Positions 26,126 to 34,445 of a DNA stretch of 64,000 nt are shown in pieces; the first letter of the stretch is position 1; the number at the start of each line of letters is the position of its first letter. The stretch comes from G963677085 sp963677085. GTDB taxonomy: Bacteria; Planctomycetota; Planctomycetia; Pirellulales; Thermoguttaceae. The position numbers and the translations under genes were made by a program. The stretch is from assembly GCA_963677085.2 (NCBI GenBank), contig CAXXFH010000004.1, forward strand, positions 744,001-808,000, read 5' to 3'. The notes under the pieces are model-generated. The model made no database searches and had not been told where the DNA came from. It worked only from the letters and a program-made list of their open reading frames with translations.

Positions 26126-26605
26126 ATGAACATCGGCAGAAATCGTCAGCCCAGCAAGCAAAGCACGGAACTGAAAATGACCTCGATGATCGACGTCGTG
26201 TTCCTCCTGCTGGTATTCTTCCTGCTCACCTTCAAGGTGCTCGCTCCGGAAGGAGATTTTCGAGTCGACATGTCGCAGGCGACCGTTGCCGCGAATCAGG
26301 TGAGCGCCGAAATAGATCGCTTGCCCTTGCGTGTTGAGCTCAAGGCCGACGAGCGAGGCCGATTGAGCTCGATCCGTTTGGGAGACCGCGTGCTACCCGA
26401 CTTACATGCGTTACGGATGCATGTGCGTTCGATGGTAACCGGCGATGCCGGACCGACGCTCGGCGCCGACGAAGTGGAACTCGTGTGCGACGAGAATCTC
26501 CGCTACGAGCACACGGTTGACGCCATCACGGCCTTCCGCGGCTACGTCGATCGGGGACGAGTGGTCGAACTGATCGGGAAAATCCGCTTCGTGTCGGGGG
26601 ATTGA
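26126..26605 (+). CDS. ExbD/TolR family protein 3
   Basis: This 159-residue protein has Asp23 in the helix MTSMIDVVFLLLVFFLLTF and is most like ExbD 2, consistent with duplication of an exbB-exbD unit. GGGAGG lies in the end of the preceding exbB gene. It is the last gene of the envelope cluster and converges on the recombinase gene. Confidence 0.94.
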   Translation: MNIGRNRQPSKQSTELKMTSMIDVVFLLLVFFLLTFKVLAPEGDFRVDMSQATVAANQVSAEIDRLPLRVELKADERGRLSSIRLGDRVLPDLHALRMHVRSMVTGDAGPTLGADEVELVCDENLRYEHTVDAITAFRGYVDRGRVVELIGKIRFVSGD

Positions 26606-26638
26606 GGGATGCACGCGGGAGGTCGTGGACGCTGCAAC

Positions 26639-26684
26639 GTGGTCGCTGAAGCGACCACGCCCCAAATCCCAAATCATAAATCCC
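26639..26684 (-). repeat. Composite palindrome plus heptamer-tract repeat (reverse orientation)
   Basis: A perfect palindrome GTGGTCGC-TGAA-GCGACCAC (26639-26658) is followed by AAATCCC, AAATCAT, AAATCCC (26664-26684). It fills the 82-bp gap between two converging genes and ends 3 bp from the recombinase stop codon. Confidence 0.85.
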
Positions 26685-26687
26685 ACG

Positions 26688-27623
26688 TCACGCTCGAGGG
26701 TGGAACTTCTTGTGGACGGCCTTCAGCCGCGAGTGGTCTACGTGGGTGTAAATCTGCGTGGTGGCGATGCTGGCGTGGCCGAGCATCTCCTGGACTTGCC
26801 GCAGATCGGCACCACCGGCCAGCAGGTGCGTGGCAAAGCTGTGACGCAACGTGTGAGGGCTTACTTCGGTCGGTGCTCCGATCCTTACCGCGTAGCGTTT
26901 CATCAGTTCCCAAATCCGTTCGCGTCGTAGCCGCTTACCTCGGGCGGAAAGCAACACCCAATCGGTGGTCTCGCCGCGTTTGGCGGCCAGCTTAGACCGT
27001 TCATGCTTCAGATAATTCTCGACCGCCTCAACCGCTTGACGCCCTAGCGGCACCATGCGCTGTTTGTCGCCCTTGCCTCGGCACATGCAAAAACGATCGT
27101 CGAGATGCAAATCGAGCATCCGCAAGCTTGAGATTTCCGACGCACGGCAACCCGTGGCGTAGAGCAACTCCAGCAAAGCTCGATCACGCCGCCACAGCGG
27201 ATCGCACTTGGTCGGGGATCGCAACAGCGCGTCGACCTGCTTCGCGTTGAGCACCTTGGGTACCCGTTCCCAAAGCTTTCGGGCGCCCAGCAACTCAGCG
27301 CGGTTGTCGTCGATCACGCCTTCGAGTTGCAGATACCGCAGGAAAACCTTCAGCGACACCACGTGCCGAGAGATGCTGGCCGGGGCCAACTCTCGACGAT
27401 GCAGCCAGGCGAGATATTCCGACAGGTCGCGAACCGTCAGTTCGGGAATGCTCCGGTTGCCGAGCCATTCGAAAAAGTGCTCTAAGTCGCGACGGTAGGC
27501 GGCCACCGTATTCTCGGCTAGATGGCACTCGCCCTTCGAGTAGTTCAGGAAGGAGTCGAACCAGGTGTCGGCCACGCTCCGCGCCTGGGGACGCTTCAAT
27601 CGAGTTCGCCGACGAGGAGGCAT
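26688..27623 (-). CDS. xerD: Tyrosine recombinase of the XerC/XerD type
   Basis: It resolves chromosome dimers at dif by strand exchange. The 311-residue length fits XerC/D rather than phage integrases. The N-terminal SAM-like DNA-binding domain covers about 17-110. The catalytic domain has Arg in TGCRASEISSLRM, then HTLRHSFATHLL (His-x-x-Arg), GHASIATTQIYTH (His and nucleophile Tyr). XerD is favoured over XerC from general likeness only. The ATG at 27623 has no ribosome site: upstream DNA is a heptamer repeat tract. A nearby dif site was not found. Confidence 0.9.
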   Translation of the reverse strand: MPPRRRTRLKRPQARSVADTWFDSFLNYSKGECHLAENTVAAYRRDLEHFFEWLGNRSIPELTVRDLSEYLAWLHRRELAPASISRHVVSLKVFLRYLQLEGVIDDNRAELLGARKLWERVPKVLNAKQVDALLRSPTKCDPLWRRDRALLELLYATGCRASEISSLRMLDLHLDDRFCMCRGKGDKQRMVPLGRQAVEAVENYLKHERSKLAAKRGETTDWVLLSARGKRLRRERIWELMKRYAVRIGAPTEVSPHTLRHSFATHLLAGGADLRQVQEMLGHASIATTQIYTHVDHSRLKAVHKKFHPRA

Positions 27624-27628
27624 AAGAT

Positions 27629-27703
27629 TTATGGTTTGGGATTTATGGTTTGGGATTTATGGTTTGGGATTTGGTTCGCCAGGGCTTGTTCGCTTCAGCG
27701 ACC
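27629..27703 (+). repeat. Composite heptamer-tract plus palindrome repeat abutting the recombinase start
   Basis: Three exact pairs of TTATGGT-TTGGGAT (27629-27670) are followed by the palindrome GTTCGCTTCAGCGACC (27688-27703) and CATGGACC. The tract begins 5 bp upstream of the recombinase ATG and occupies the place of its ribosome site. Confidence 0.9.
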
Positions 27704-27944
27704 ATGGACCTGCCGCAAAACCATCCTTGGTAGCTGCACATCATCGCTGAACCGGCCGCCGACGCGAAATTCTCCCCACTCTGACCTTCGACGCTACGCT
27801 CCAAGATCTTCACCGCCACGTAACAATCGCGGCTCTGTGCCGACTGCGTCGACCTGGATGCCACCTTCGCTAGGGCTGCATAGCACGGCCTGAAGGTGCT
27901 ATAATAGCTGGTATTGAACCCACCCGTTCGAGGAGGATTGCCGA

Positions 27945-28970
27945 ATGTCCACCCGCTCAATGCCCATTCTGACTCTTGCCGAAATGACTCCCGATACCGA
28001 GGGCGACACGTTTCTGTTGCTGACATCGAAGGAGGAGCTGACCGCCAAAAACGGCCGGCCGTACTACCGCGTGGCCTTTCGCGACGCCACGCAGGAAGTG
28101 AGTTTCCCGATCTGGGACAACTCGCCCTGGTCCGTCGAGTGCCGGGACAACTGGTGCCCGGGCCAATTCTACAAGGTCAGGGCAACCTATCGCGAGACGA
28201 ATTTCGGACCTCAGCTCGATATCCACCGCATTCGTGAGGTGACCGAAGCCGACGCGGCCGATGGTTTCGACCCTACGAGGTGCCAACCCGGTTCGCGTTT
28301 TGAGCCGGAAGGAATGTTCGAAACCCTAATAGAAGTCGTCAACGAGCGAATAACTCAACAGCCGCTACGACAGCTCGTTTCGACGATCCTCGAAACGCAT
28401 CGTCAGGCGTTGCTGAACCATCCGGCGGCACGGCACAACCACCACGCGTTTGTGGCTGGCTTGTTGGAACACACGTTGAGCGTCACACGAACCTGTCTGT
28501 ACCTGGCCGACAAGTATGCCGAGTACTACGACGACATGCAGCCGCCGCTGTGCGTCGACCTGGTCGTCGCCGGGGCCATTTTGCACGACATCGGCAAGGT
28601 CCGTGAACTCGAACACAACCCCCAAGGAGCCACCTACACGGCCGAGGGCAACCTGATCGGGCATCTGCTTCTCGGACGCGACATGGTCCGCGAGGCGGCC
28701 GCCCGGCAAAACGGCGACGCGACGGTCGACGAGGAAACGCTTTTGCGCTTGGAGCATATCCTGGTCGCTCATCAGCGGTTGCCCGAGTGGGGCTCGCCCA
28801 AGCCGCCGATGACGCCCGAGGCGCTGATCGTCCATTACGCCGATGACCTCGACGCGAAGTACCATATGATGTACGCGATCCTCCGCGACGACAAAAACCC
28901 CGGCCCGGTAACGTCGAAGAAGAACGTGCTCGTGCAACCCGTGTTTCGCGGAGGAGGGAGTAAGGAGTAA
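27945..28970 (+). CDS. YhaM-like 3'-5' exoribonuclease (OB fold plus HD domain)
   Basis: The 341-residue protein has an OB-fold nucleic-acid domain (about 20-105) followed by an HD phosphohydrolase domain (about 155-310). The HD metal site is seen as HNHHAFVAGLLEHTLSV, AGAILHDIGK and IVHYADDLDAKYH. This order and length match YhaM, a 3'-5' exonuclease of RNA and ssDNA known best from Firmicutes. GAGGAGG is well placed before the ATG. The last codons and the stop (GGAGTAA) are part of a heptamer repeat, so the true C-terminus may have been changed by the repeat. Confidence 0.88.
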   Translation: MSTRSMPILTLAEMTPDTEGDTFLLLTSKEELTAKNGRPYYRVAFRDATQEVSFPIWDNSPWSVECRDNWCPGQFYKVRATYRETNFGPQLDIHRIREVTEADAADGFDPTRCQPGSRFEPEGMFETLIEVVNERITQQPLRQLVSTILETHRQALLNHPAARHNHHAFVAGLLEHTLSVTRTCLYLADKYAEYYDDMQPPLCVDLVVAGAILHDIGKVRELEHNPQGATYTAEGNLIGHLLLGRDMVREAAARQNGDATVDEETLLRLEHILVAHQRLPEWGSPKPPMTPEALIVHYADDLDAKYHMMYAILRDDKNPGPVTSKKNVLVQPVFRGGGSKE

Positions 28971-29028
28971 GGGAGCGAGGAGTAGGGAGTTCGACAAAAG
29001 GCGTGGCCGCTTCAACGGCCATGAATCC
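28950..29028 (+). repeat. Composite heptamer-tract plus palindrome repeat overlapping a stop codon
   Basis: GGAG recurs at 28950, 28957, 28964, 28972, 28979 and 28986, a 7-bp period with one 8-bp step. The palindrome region GGCGTGGCCGCTTCAACGG with CATGAATCC follows at 29000-29028. The tract overlaps the end of the YhaM-like gene and ends about 20 bp before the next start. Confidence 0.85.
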
Positions 29029-29048
29029 GCAATCCACCACAAACAACC

Positions 29049-29696
29049 ATGCCCGAGAATTCCACCACGACCACCGACACCGTCGACACGCTCCGCAGAC
29101 GCGTATCCCGACACAACCTCGCGTGCCTGCTATTGGGCAGTGCTTTGCTGCTGGGGTCCGTTTTTGCCTGGCTTCTCACGTGGGGCATGATCGAGGTTTT
29201 CCTCTTCACTACCCTAGCGACGCTCGATTCGTTCTTCAGTCTGCGTTGGCCTGTTGGCACCATTGTCCGCCTTGGCACATTTGTCGGTCTTGTCTTGGTG
29301 GCCGTGGCCGGTTTTCGTCGTACCACGGAACTGTTCGATTTACGGGGTTACCACGAGTCGTCTCTCGGCGGCGCTTTCAGTAGCCGTCGGGCGGTGGTGG
29401 GAAACTATATGCTTGGTGCTCCGGCCGCGAAGGCTTTTTTCTTCGTCGAGTGGTTGCTTCTCGCCCCGGTGGCAACGCGTGATGGGATCCGTCAACTGCG
29501 GCAAATCGTCTTTCCGAGTCCCGGTACGCTTGCGGCCGCTGCTGCCATTGAAACCGACTTGAAATCCCGCAGCGACTGGACCGTCCGAGGGCGATATCAC
29601 GACCGACTCGACAGCGTCGATCTCCTGCTGAAGCTGCGCTTGATCTGGCAGAAAGACGAACGCGGCATTGCCCAACTCCGCGTGCCACCGGCGTAA
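29049..29696 (+). CDS. Small integral membrane protein, unknown function
   Basis: I do not recognise this 215-residue protein. It has hydrophobic segments at about 24-46, 48-60, 72-92 and 122-140, with a soluble C-terminal part (RGRYHDRLDSVDLLLKLRLIW). The N-terminus is Thr-rich. It follows the YhaM-like gene on the same strand and converges on murA 13 bp away. There is no enzyme motif. Codon use matches neighbours. Confidence 0.65.
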   Translation: MPENSTTTTDTVDTLRRRVSRHNLACLLLGSALLLGSVFAWLLTWGMIEVFLFTTLATLDSFFSLRWPVGTIVRLGTFVGLVLVAVAGFRRTTELFDLRGYHESSLGGAFSSRRAVVGNYMLGAPAAKAFFFVEWLLLAPVATRDGIRQLRQIVFPSPGTLAAAAAIETDLKSRSDWTVRGRYHDRLDSVDLLLKLRLIWQKDERGIAQLRVPPA

Positions 29697-29709
29697 ACCA
29701 GGCAAGCCT

Positions 29710-31002
29710 TCATTTGGCGTGGTGCCGGAACGCACCCGAGGCATGCACCCGCTCGATCTCCGCCCCCAACCCTTGCAGTTTCTCGTCGAGTCGTTCATAG
29801 CCGCGGTCGAGGTGGTGGATTTCTCGCACAGTGGTCTGGCCTTCGGCGGCTAATCCGGCGATGACCAAGGCAGCACTTGCCCTGAGGTCGCAAGCCGTGA
29901 CTGGGGCCCCGGCTAGTTGCGGCACGCCGTCGACCACGGCCGCACCGTTGCGAAGGCTAATCCGCGCCCCGAGACGTTTCATCTCGGCGACGTGTATGAA
30001 GCGATGGGGGAAGACGTGGTCGCGGATCGTGCTGCGGCCGGTCGCCACGGTGGCCAGAGCCGTGAGTTGAGCCTGCACGTCGGTCGGAATGCCGGGATAC
30101 GGCTGGGCCGTCACGTCCAGCGCTCGCATCCGCCCGGCCGCGACCAGGGTGATGACCCCGTCGGCCGTTTCCACGCCACAACCGGCGCGTCGCAGAACGT
30201 CGACCACTGCAGAAAGATGCGAGGGGACCACGCCGCGTACCGTGGCCGAACCGCGTGTAATGGCCGCGGCCAATAACAGCGTGGCCGCTTCGATACGATC
30301 GCCGGCGATGGTGTACTCGCCGCCGTGTAGCCGCCGCACCCCTTCGACTCGCACGGTTGACGTGCCCAAGCCTTCGATCCGAGCACCCAGGCCGACAAAG
30401 AATTCGCCAAGCTGTACGATTTCCGGTTCGCAGGCGGCGCCGTTGATGGTGGTTTCGCCCTCGGCCAGCACGGCCGCACTGAGCACGTTGGCCGTGCCGG
30501 TGACGGTAGGCCCCTGAGGACCACGCAGATCGACCGTTGTCCCTCGCAGAAGTGCCGCCCGAGCGACGATGTAACCCCGGTGCAACCGAAACTGTGCCCC
30601 GAGGGCGGCCAGTCCTTTCAGGTGCAAGTTGACGGGCCGGTCGCCCAAGTTGCATCCGCCGGGCAACGATACCACGGCCCTGCCACGTCGTGCCAATAGC
30701 GGTCCCAGCACGCAGAAACTGGCTCTCATCCGGCGAACGAGTTCGTAGGGCGCCCGGACCGGCTGCGCGTCGACCGTGGCCAACTCCAGCGAACCGTCGC
30801 CTTGACGAGCAACGCGCATCCCCAAACGCTGAAGGACTTCAGCAAGCGTCGTCGTATCGGTCAACCACGGAACGCGACGCAGGCGGACCGGCTCGTCGGC
30901 CAGGATCGACGCCGCCATGATCGGCAACGCGGCGTTCTTCGACCCGCCAACCTCCACTTCGCCACGAAGCGGTATGCCGCCGGTGATTCGGAAGTACGAC
31001 AT
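29710..31002 (-). CDS. murA: UDP-N-acetylglucosamine 1-carboxyvinyltransferase
   Basis: It transfers enolpyruvate from PEP to UDP-GlcNAc, the first committed step of peptidoglycan synthesis. The 430-residue length fits. GGSKNAALPIMAASIL near the N-terminus is the family substrate motif. C117 in LPGGCNLGDRPV is the catalytic Cys targeted by fosfomycin. DVQAQLTALATVATG fits the second domain. It is the last of rpmE-prfA-prmC-murA on the minus strand. A heptamer tract starts 8 bp upstream of the ATG, so there is no ribosome site. Confidence 0.96.
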   Translation of the reverse strand: MSYFRITGGIPLRGEVEVGGSKNAALPIMAASILADEPVRLRRVPWLTDTTTLAEVLQRLGMRVARQGDGSLELATVDAQPVRAPYELVRRMRASFCVLGPLLARRGRAVVSLPGGCNLGDRPVNLHLKGLAALGAQFRLHRGYIVARAALLRGTTVDLRGPQGPTVTGTANVLSAAVLAEGETTINGAACEPEIVQLGEFFVGLGARIEGLGTSTVRVEGVRRLHGGEYTIAGDRIEAATLLLAAAITRGSATVRGVVPSHLSAVVDVLRRAGCGVETADGVITLVAAGRMRALDVTAQPYPGIPTDVQAQLTALATVATGRSTIRDHVFPHRFIHVAEMKRLGARISLRNGAAVVDGVPQLAGAPVTACDLRASAALVIAGLAAEGQTTVREIHHLDRGYERLDEKLQGLGAEIERVHASGAFRHHAK

Positions 31003-31010
31003 GAGTTAAA

Positions 31011-31072
31011 GCGGAAAGCTGAAAGTGGAAAGCTGAAAGCGAGGCGTGGCCAATTCAGCGGCCATGAATTGG
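31011..31072 (+). repeat. Composite heptamer-tract plus palindrome repeat between prmC and murA
   Basis: Four exact heptamers GCGGAAA, GCTGAAA, GTGGAAA, GCTGAAA (31011-31038) are followed by GGCGTGGCCAATTCAGCGG and CCATGAATTGG (31043-31072), a variant of the usual palindrome. The element fills the whole intergenic space inside a collinear gene set. Confidence 0.88.
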
Positions 31073-31076
31073 CCCC

Positions 31077-31955
31077 CTAACATCGTTCCGCATGTAGCGC
31101 CCGGGGGTGCCGGGCCAAGTCTTTGATCGTCGGTAACGCCCGCAAACGCGGTTCGGCCTCAACGATCTTCAACGCCGCATCGTGAACGATTGGGCTGACC
31201 TCGATCAGCAAATGTCCCGCGGGATTCAACCGCGCGGCCGCTTCGGGGACCAGCCGCTGGATAACCTCCGTCCCCTTCGGGCCCGCGTACAGCGCGGCGT
31301 GCGGCTCGAAGCGATGGACCTCCGCGTCGACGGTGCCTTGCTCCTGCTCGCCCACGTAAGGTGGATTGCTGACGATGAAGTCGAACGTACGCCCGTCCGG
31401 CACGGCCGCGAAGAGGTCGCTTTCGATAAACTCAACTCGATCGGCCACGCCATGGTCGGCCGCGTTTTGTTGAGCCACCATCAAGGCGTCGGCACTGATG
31501 TCGAGTGCCAAGACGCGGGCCATGGGTAAGTGTTTGGCCGCACACACGGCCAGAATTCCGCTGCCGGTGCCGATGTCGGCGATACTTACCGGCTCACTGC
31601 TCGCCCGTTCTTTGACCAAGTCGAGCAGGGTTACCACGAGCATTTCGGTTTCGGGCCGAGGAATCAGCACGGCCGGAGAAACACGGAAGTTGAGCGAGTA
31701 GAACTCGCGCCGGCCGACGAGGTAAGCTACCGGCATACCTTCTGCCCGACGACGCACCATTTCGCGGAAGCTGGTTTTGGTCTGCTCGTTGGGTTCTTCG
31801 TCGAATCGGGTGTAGAGTTCGATTCGACGGCAACCCAGAGCTTGAGCCAGGAGAATTTCGGCATCCAACCGAGGACTTTCGGCACCGTGCGACTGGAAAT
31901 AGTCGGTCGTCCAGTTAAGCAACCGCCCGACAGTCCATTTCTCGGTAGCGCTCAT
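31077..31955 (-). CDS. prmC: Release factor glutamine methyltransferase
   Basis: PrmC methylates the Gln of the GGQ motif in release factors RF1 and RF2. The 292-residue protein has a helical N-terminal domain (LLNWTTDYFQSHG, PRLDAEILLAQALGC) and a SAM-binding domain with ADIGTGSGILAV and the catalytic FIVSNPPYV. The ATG at 31955 was chosen by family alignment of the N-terminus; the longer frame adds 43 unlikely residues. It follows its substrate gene prfA by 277 bp. Confidence 0.95.
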   Translation of the reverse strand: MSATEKWTVGRLLNWTTDYFQSHGAESPRLDAEILLAQALGCRRIELYTRFDEEPNEQTKTSFREMVRRRAEGMPVAYLVGRREFYSLNFRVSPAVLIPRPETEMLVVTLLDLVKERASSEPVSIADIGTGSGILAVCAAKHLPMARVLALDISADALMVAQQNAADHGVADRVEFIESDLFAAVPDGRTFDFIVSNPPYVGEQEQGTVDAEVHRFEPHAALYAGPKGTEVIQRLVPEAAARLNPAGHLLIEVSPIVHDAALKIVEAEPRLRALPTIKDLARHPRALHAERC

Positions 31956-32039
31956 GGTAACGATTGCGGTGGAGTGAAAGCAATTGACGAGGTAAAACCG
32001 ACGAGTGGCCGACGCATTCGTCTGGATTCCCACAATCAA

Positions 32040-32222
32040 ACTAACCACGGAGCCACGGAGGGCATGGAGTCTCTGAGAAACCAAAACAAGATGGGAAGTG
32101 TTCGAAAAAGGTGAACTATGAATGATGAAGTATGACCTTGGCCTTTATACTTCATCCTTTAGAATTCATCCTTACCTTGGCTCCGACTTCCTATCTCCGC
32201 GTCCTCCGTGTCTCCGTGGTGA
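32040..32222. repeat. 183-bp imperfect inverted repeat with heptamer arms between prfA and prmC
   Basis: The outer arms are ACCACGGAGCCACGGAG (about 32042-32058) and CTCCGTGTCTCCGTGG (about 32204-32219). The inner arms are heptamer tracts TGAACTA, TGAATGA, TGAAGTA (32112-32132) and TACTTCA, TCCTTTA, GAATTCA, TCCTTAC (32148-32175). The whole could fold into one long interrupted hairpin in the transcript. ACCACGGAG-type repeats are, to my knowledge, common in planctomycete and related genomes. Confidence 0.75.
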
Positions 32223-32231
32223 AAATTCGCG

Positions 32232-33305
<1,074 letters not shown>

Positions 33306-33379
33306 GCCAAACGACCGAGGTTCGAGGTCTTGGGACGAGATAACCTCCGCAATCGCAACGCTTCCGCGGAGGGAGATTT

Positions 33380-33483
33380 ATTGGTTCCTGGTTTGATTGT
33401 GGAACACTTCATAGCGTTCCGGCCCGGAAAACCGGGCTCCCGCTGGTCGTCCTTCGTTCCACAAGCAATGCAGGACGCAATAG
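33380..33483 (+). repeat. 106-bp dispersed repeat family, diverged copy 2
   Basis: Shares ATTGTGGAACA, CCGGGCTCCCG, TGGTCG and GCAATGCAGGACGCAATAG with the copies at 13935, 43298 and 57746 but has more substitutions. It lies between rpmE and prfA. This is the only full copy not upstream of a gene in its own orientation. Confidence 0.85.
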
Positions 33484-33538
33484 AGCTGGTGTTGTGGCGA
33501 CTCAATGATAGTGTCGACTCAGTAATGCGGGGCGCATA

Positions 33539-33604
33539 GGTGCCACTGGCTTTGCCGGTGTGAAGATGTCGGCGACCAAAAGCACTGGCAGAGCCAGTGG
33601 CACC
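33539..33604. repeat. GGTGCCACTGGC inverted-repeat element
   Basis: Perfect 12-bp inverted repeats GGTGCCACTGGC (33539-33550) and GCCAGTGGCACC (33593-33604) enclose 42 bp. Same family as 8438-8504 and 44725-44791. It is 82 bp downstream of the rpmE stop codon. Confidence 0.85.
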
Positions 33605-33685
33605 CGTCCGCGCATACAACAGCGCGCAGCAGCCTACCCTGGCAAGGCGGTTAAGCCGGCCGCGTCCCCACCTGAAACCTAGCAG

Positions 33686-33940
33686 CTACTTCTCTTCGGC
33701 TGCCGCAGCCTTCTTCTTGCCGCGATTGAGGCTAGCGTAGCCCGTCGAAGCGAACTTCTTCTGGAACTTCTCGATGCGGCCGGCCGTGTCGACGTACTTC
33801 AGCTTGCCCGTATAAAACGGATGGCAAGCGTTGCAGATGTCGACCTTCAACTCGGGCTGGGTGCTACGCGTGACGAAACTGTTGCCACAGCCACACGTCA
33901 CTTGTGTGGTAACATACCGCGGATGGATTTTTTCTTTCAT
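33686..33940 (-). CDS. rpmE: 50S ribosomal protein L31, zinc-binding type
   Basis: L31 binds the large ribosomal subunit at the central protuberance. The four metal ligands of the C+ form are present: CGC (in VTCGCGN) and CNAC (in DICNACHPFYTG). IHPRY and the CHPFYTGKLKYVDTAGRIEKFQKKF core are typical. The ATG at 33940 is preferred over one at 33949 because GAGGA lies at correct distance only for the former, giving 84 residues. The C-terminus is Ala/Lys/Glu-rich. It heads the prfA-prmC-murA set, but repeats separate it from prfA by 380 bp. Confidence 0.95.
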   Translation of the reverse strand: MKEKIHPRYVTTQVTCGCGNSFVTRSTQPELKVDICNACHPFYTGKLKYVDTAGRIEKFQKKFASTGYASLNRGKKKAAAAEEK

Positions 33941-34445
33941 ACCAGACATCCTCGCGGCGGGAATCCTGCTTCCCGCGATTCCATGAATTCTTAGTACTCT
34001 GAACTCTGTTTATACGATGAATGACCCCGACGTTCCTTTTCGGAATCGCCGTGGCCAGCAGCTCGCGTCGCCCTGCAAACCCACCAATCTAGCAGCCAGA
34101 TGCCTATTTGGCAAGGGCGGGTAACGGCCTGTCTGGGGTTTGCGGATGCCCCTCTGTGGTGAATCCCGCCAAAAAAGTCCAACTGGCGCCAGCGGAGCAC
34201 ATTGGAGTGATGATCGGCAGGTCGAGGCTCCCAGATTGAGGGGTTCTGGACGGGGGCCTCGCTTTCTTAACCCGGCAGAAGGTCTGAGTGGCTTGCCAGC
34301 CCTGGCTTGATCCAGTGCCGAGCAGGCCGACAACGGCTTGCCGTCATTCAGAAAAAGGCGGTGTCACGGTTGGTGTTTCGGTCATGTTTTGAATTTGAGA
34401 TTGGGTACCGTTGTCGGGCGCGACCGCCGGTCGCGGCTTTGTGGA
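33941..34445. other. 505-bp gap upstream of rpmE
   Basis: No gene is supported. This should hold the rpmE promoter. A short self-complementary stretch is seen near 34075-34140 but nothing clear enough to name, and no terminator was found for the converging side. Confidence 0.4.

Noticed and set aside
26688..27623. Integron or phage integrase
   Set aside because: Length and motifs fit XerC/D; there are no neighbouring phage genes or cassette sites.
27629..27670. CRISPR-like array from regular repeats
   Set aside because: The period is 7 or 14 bp without spacers; it is a tandem heptamer tract.
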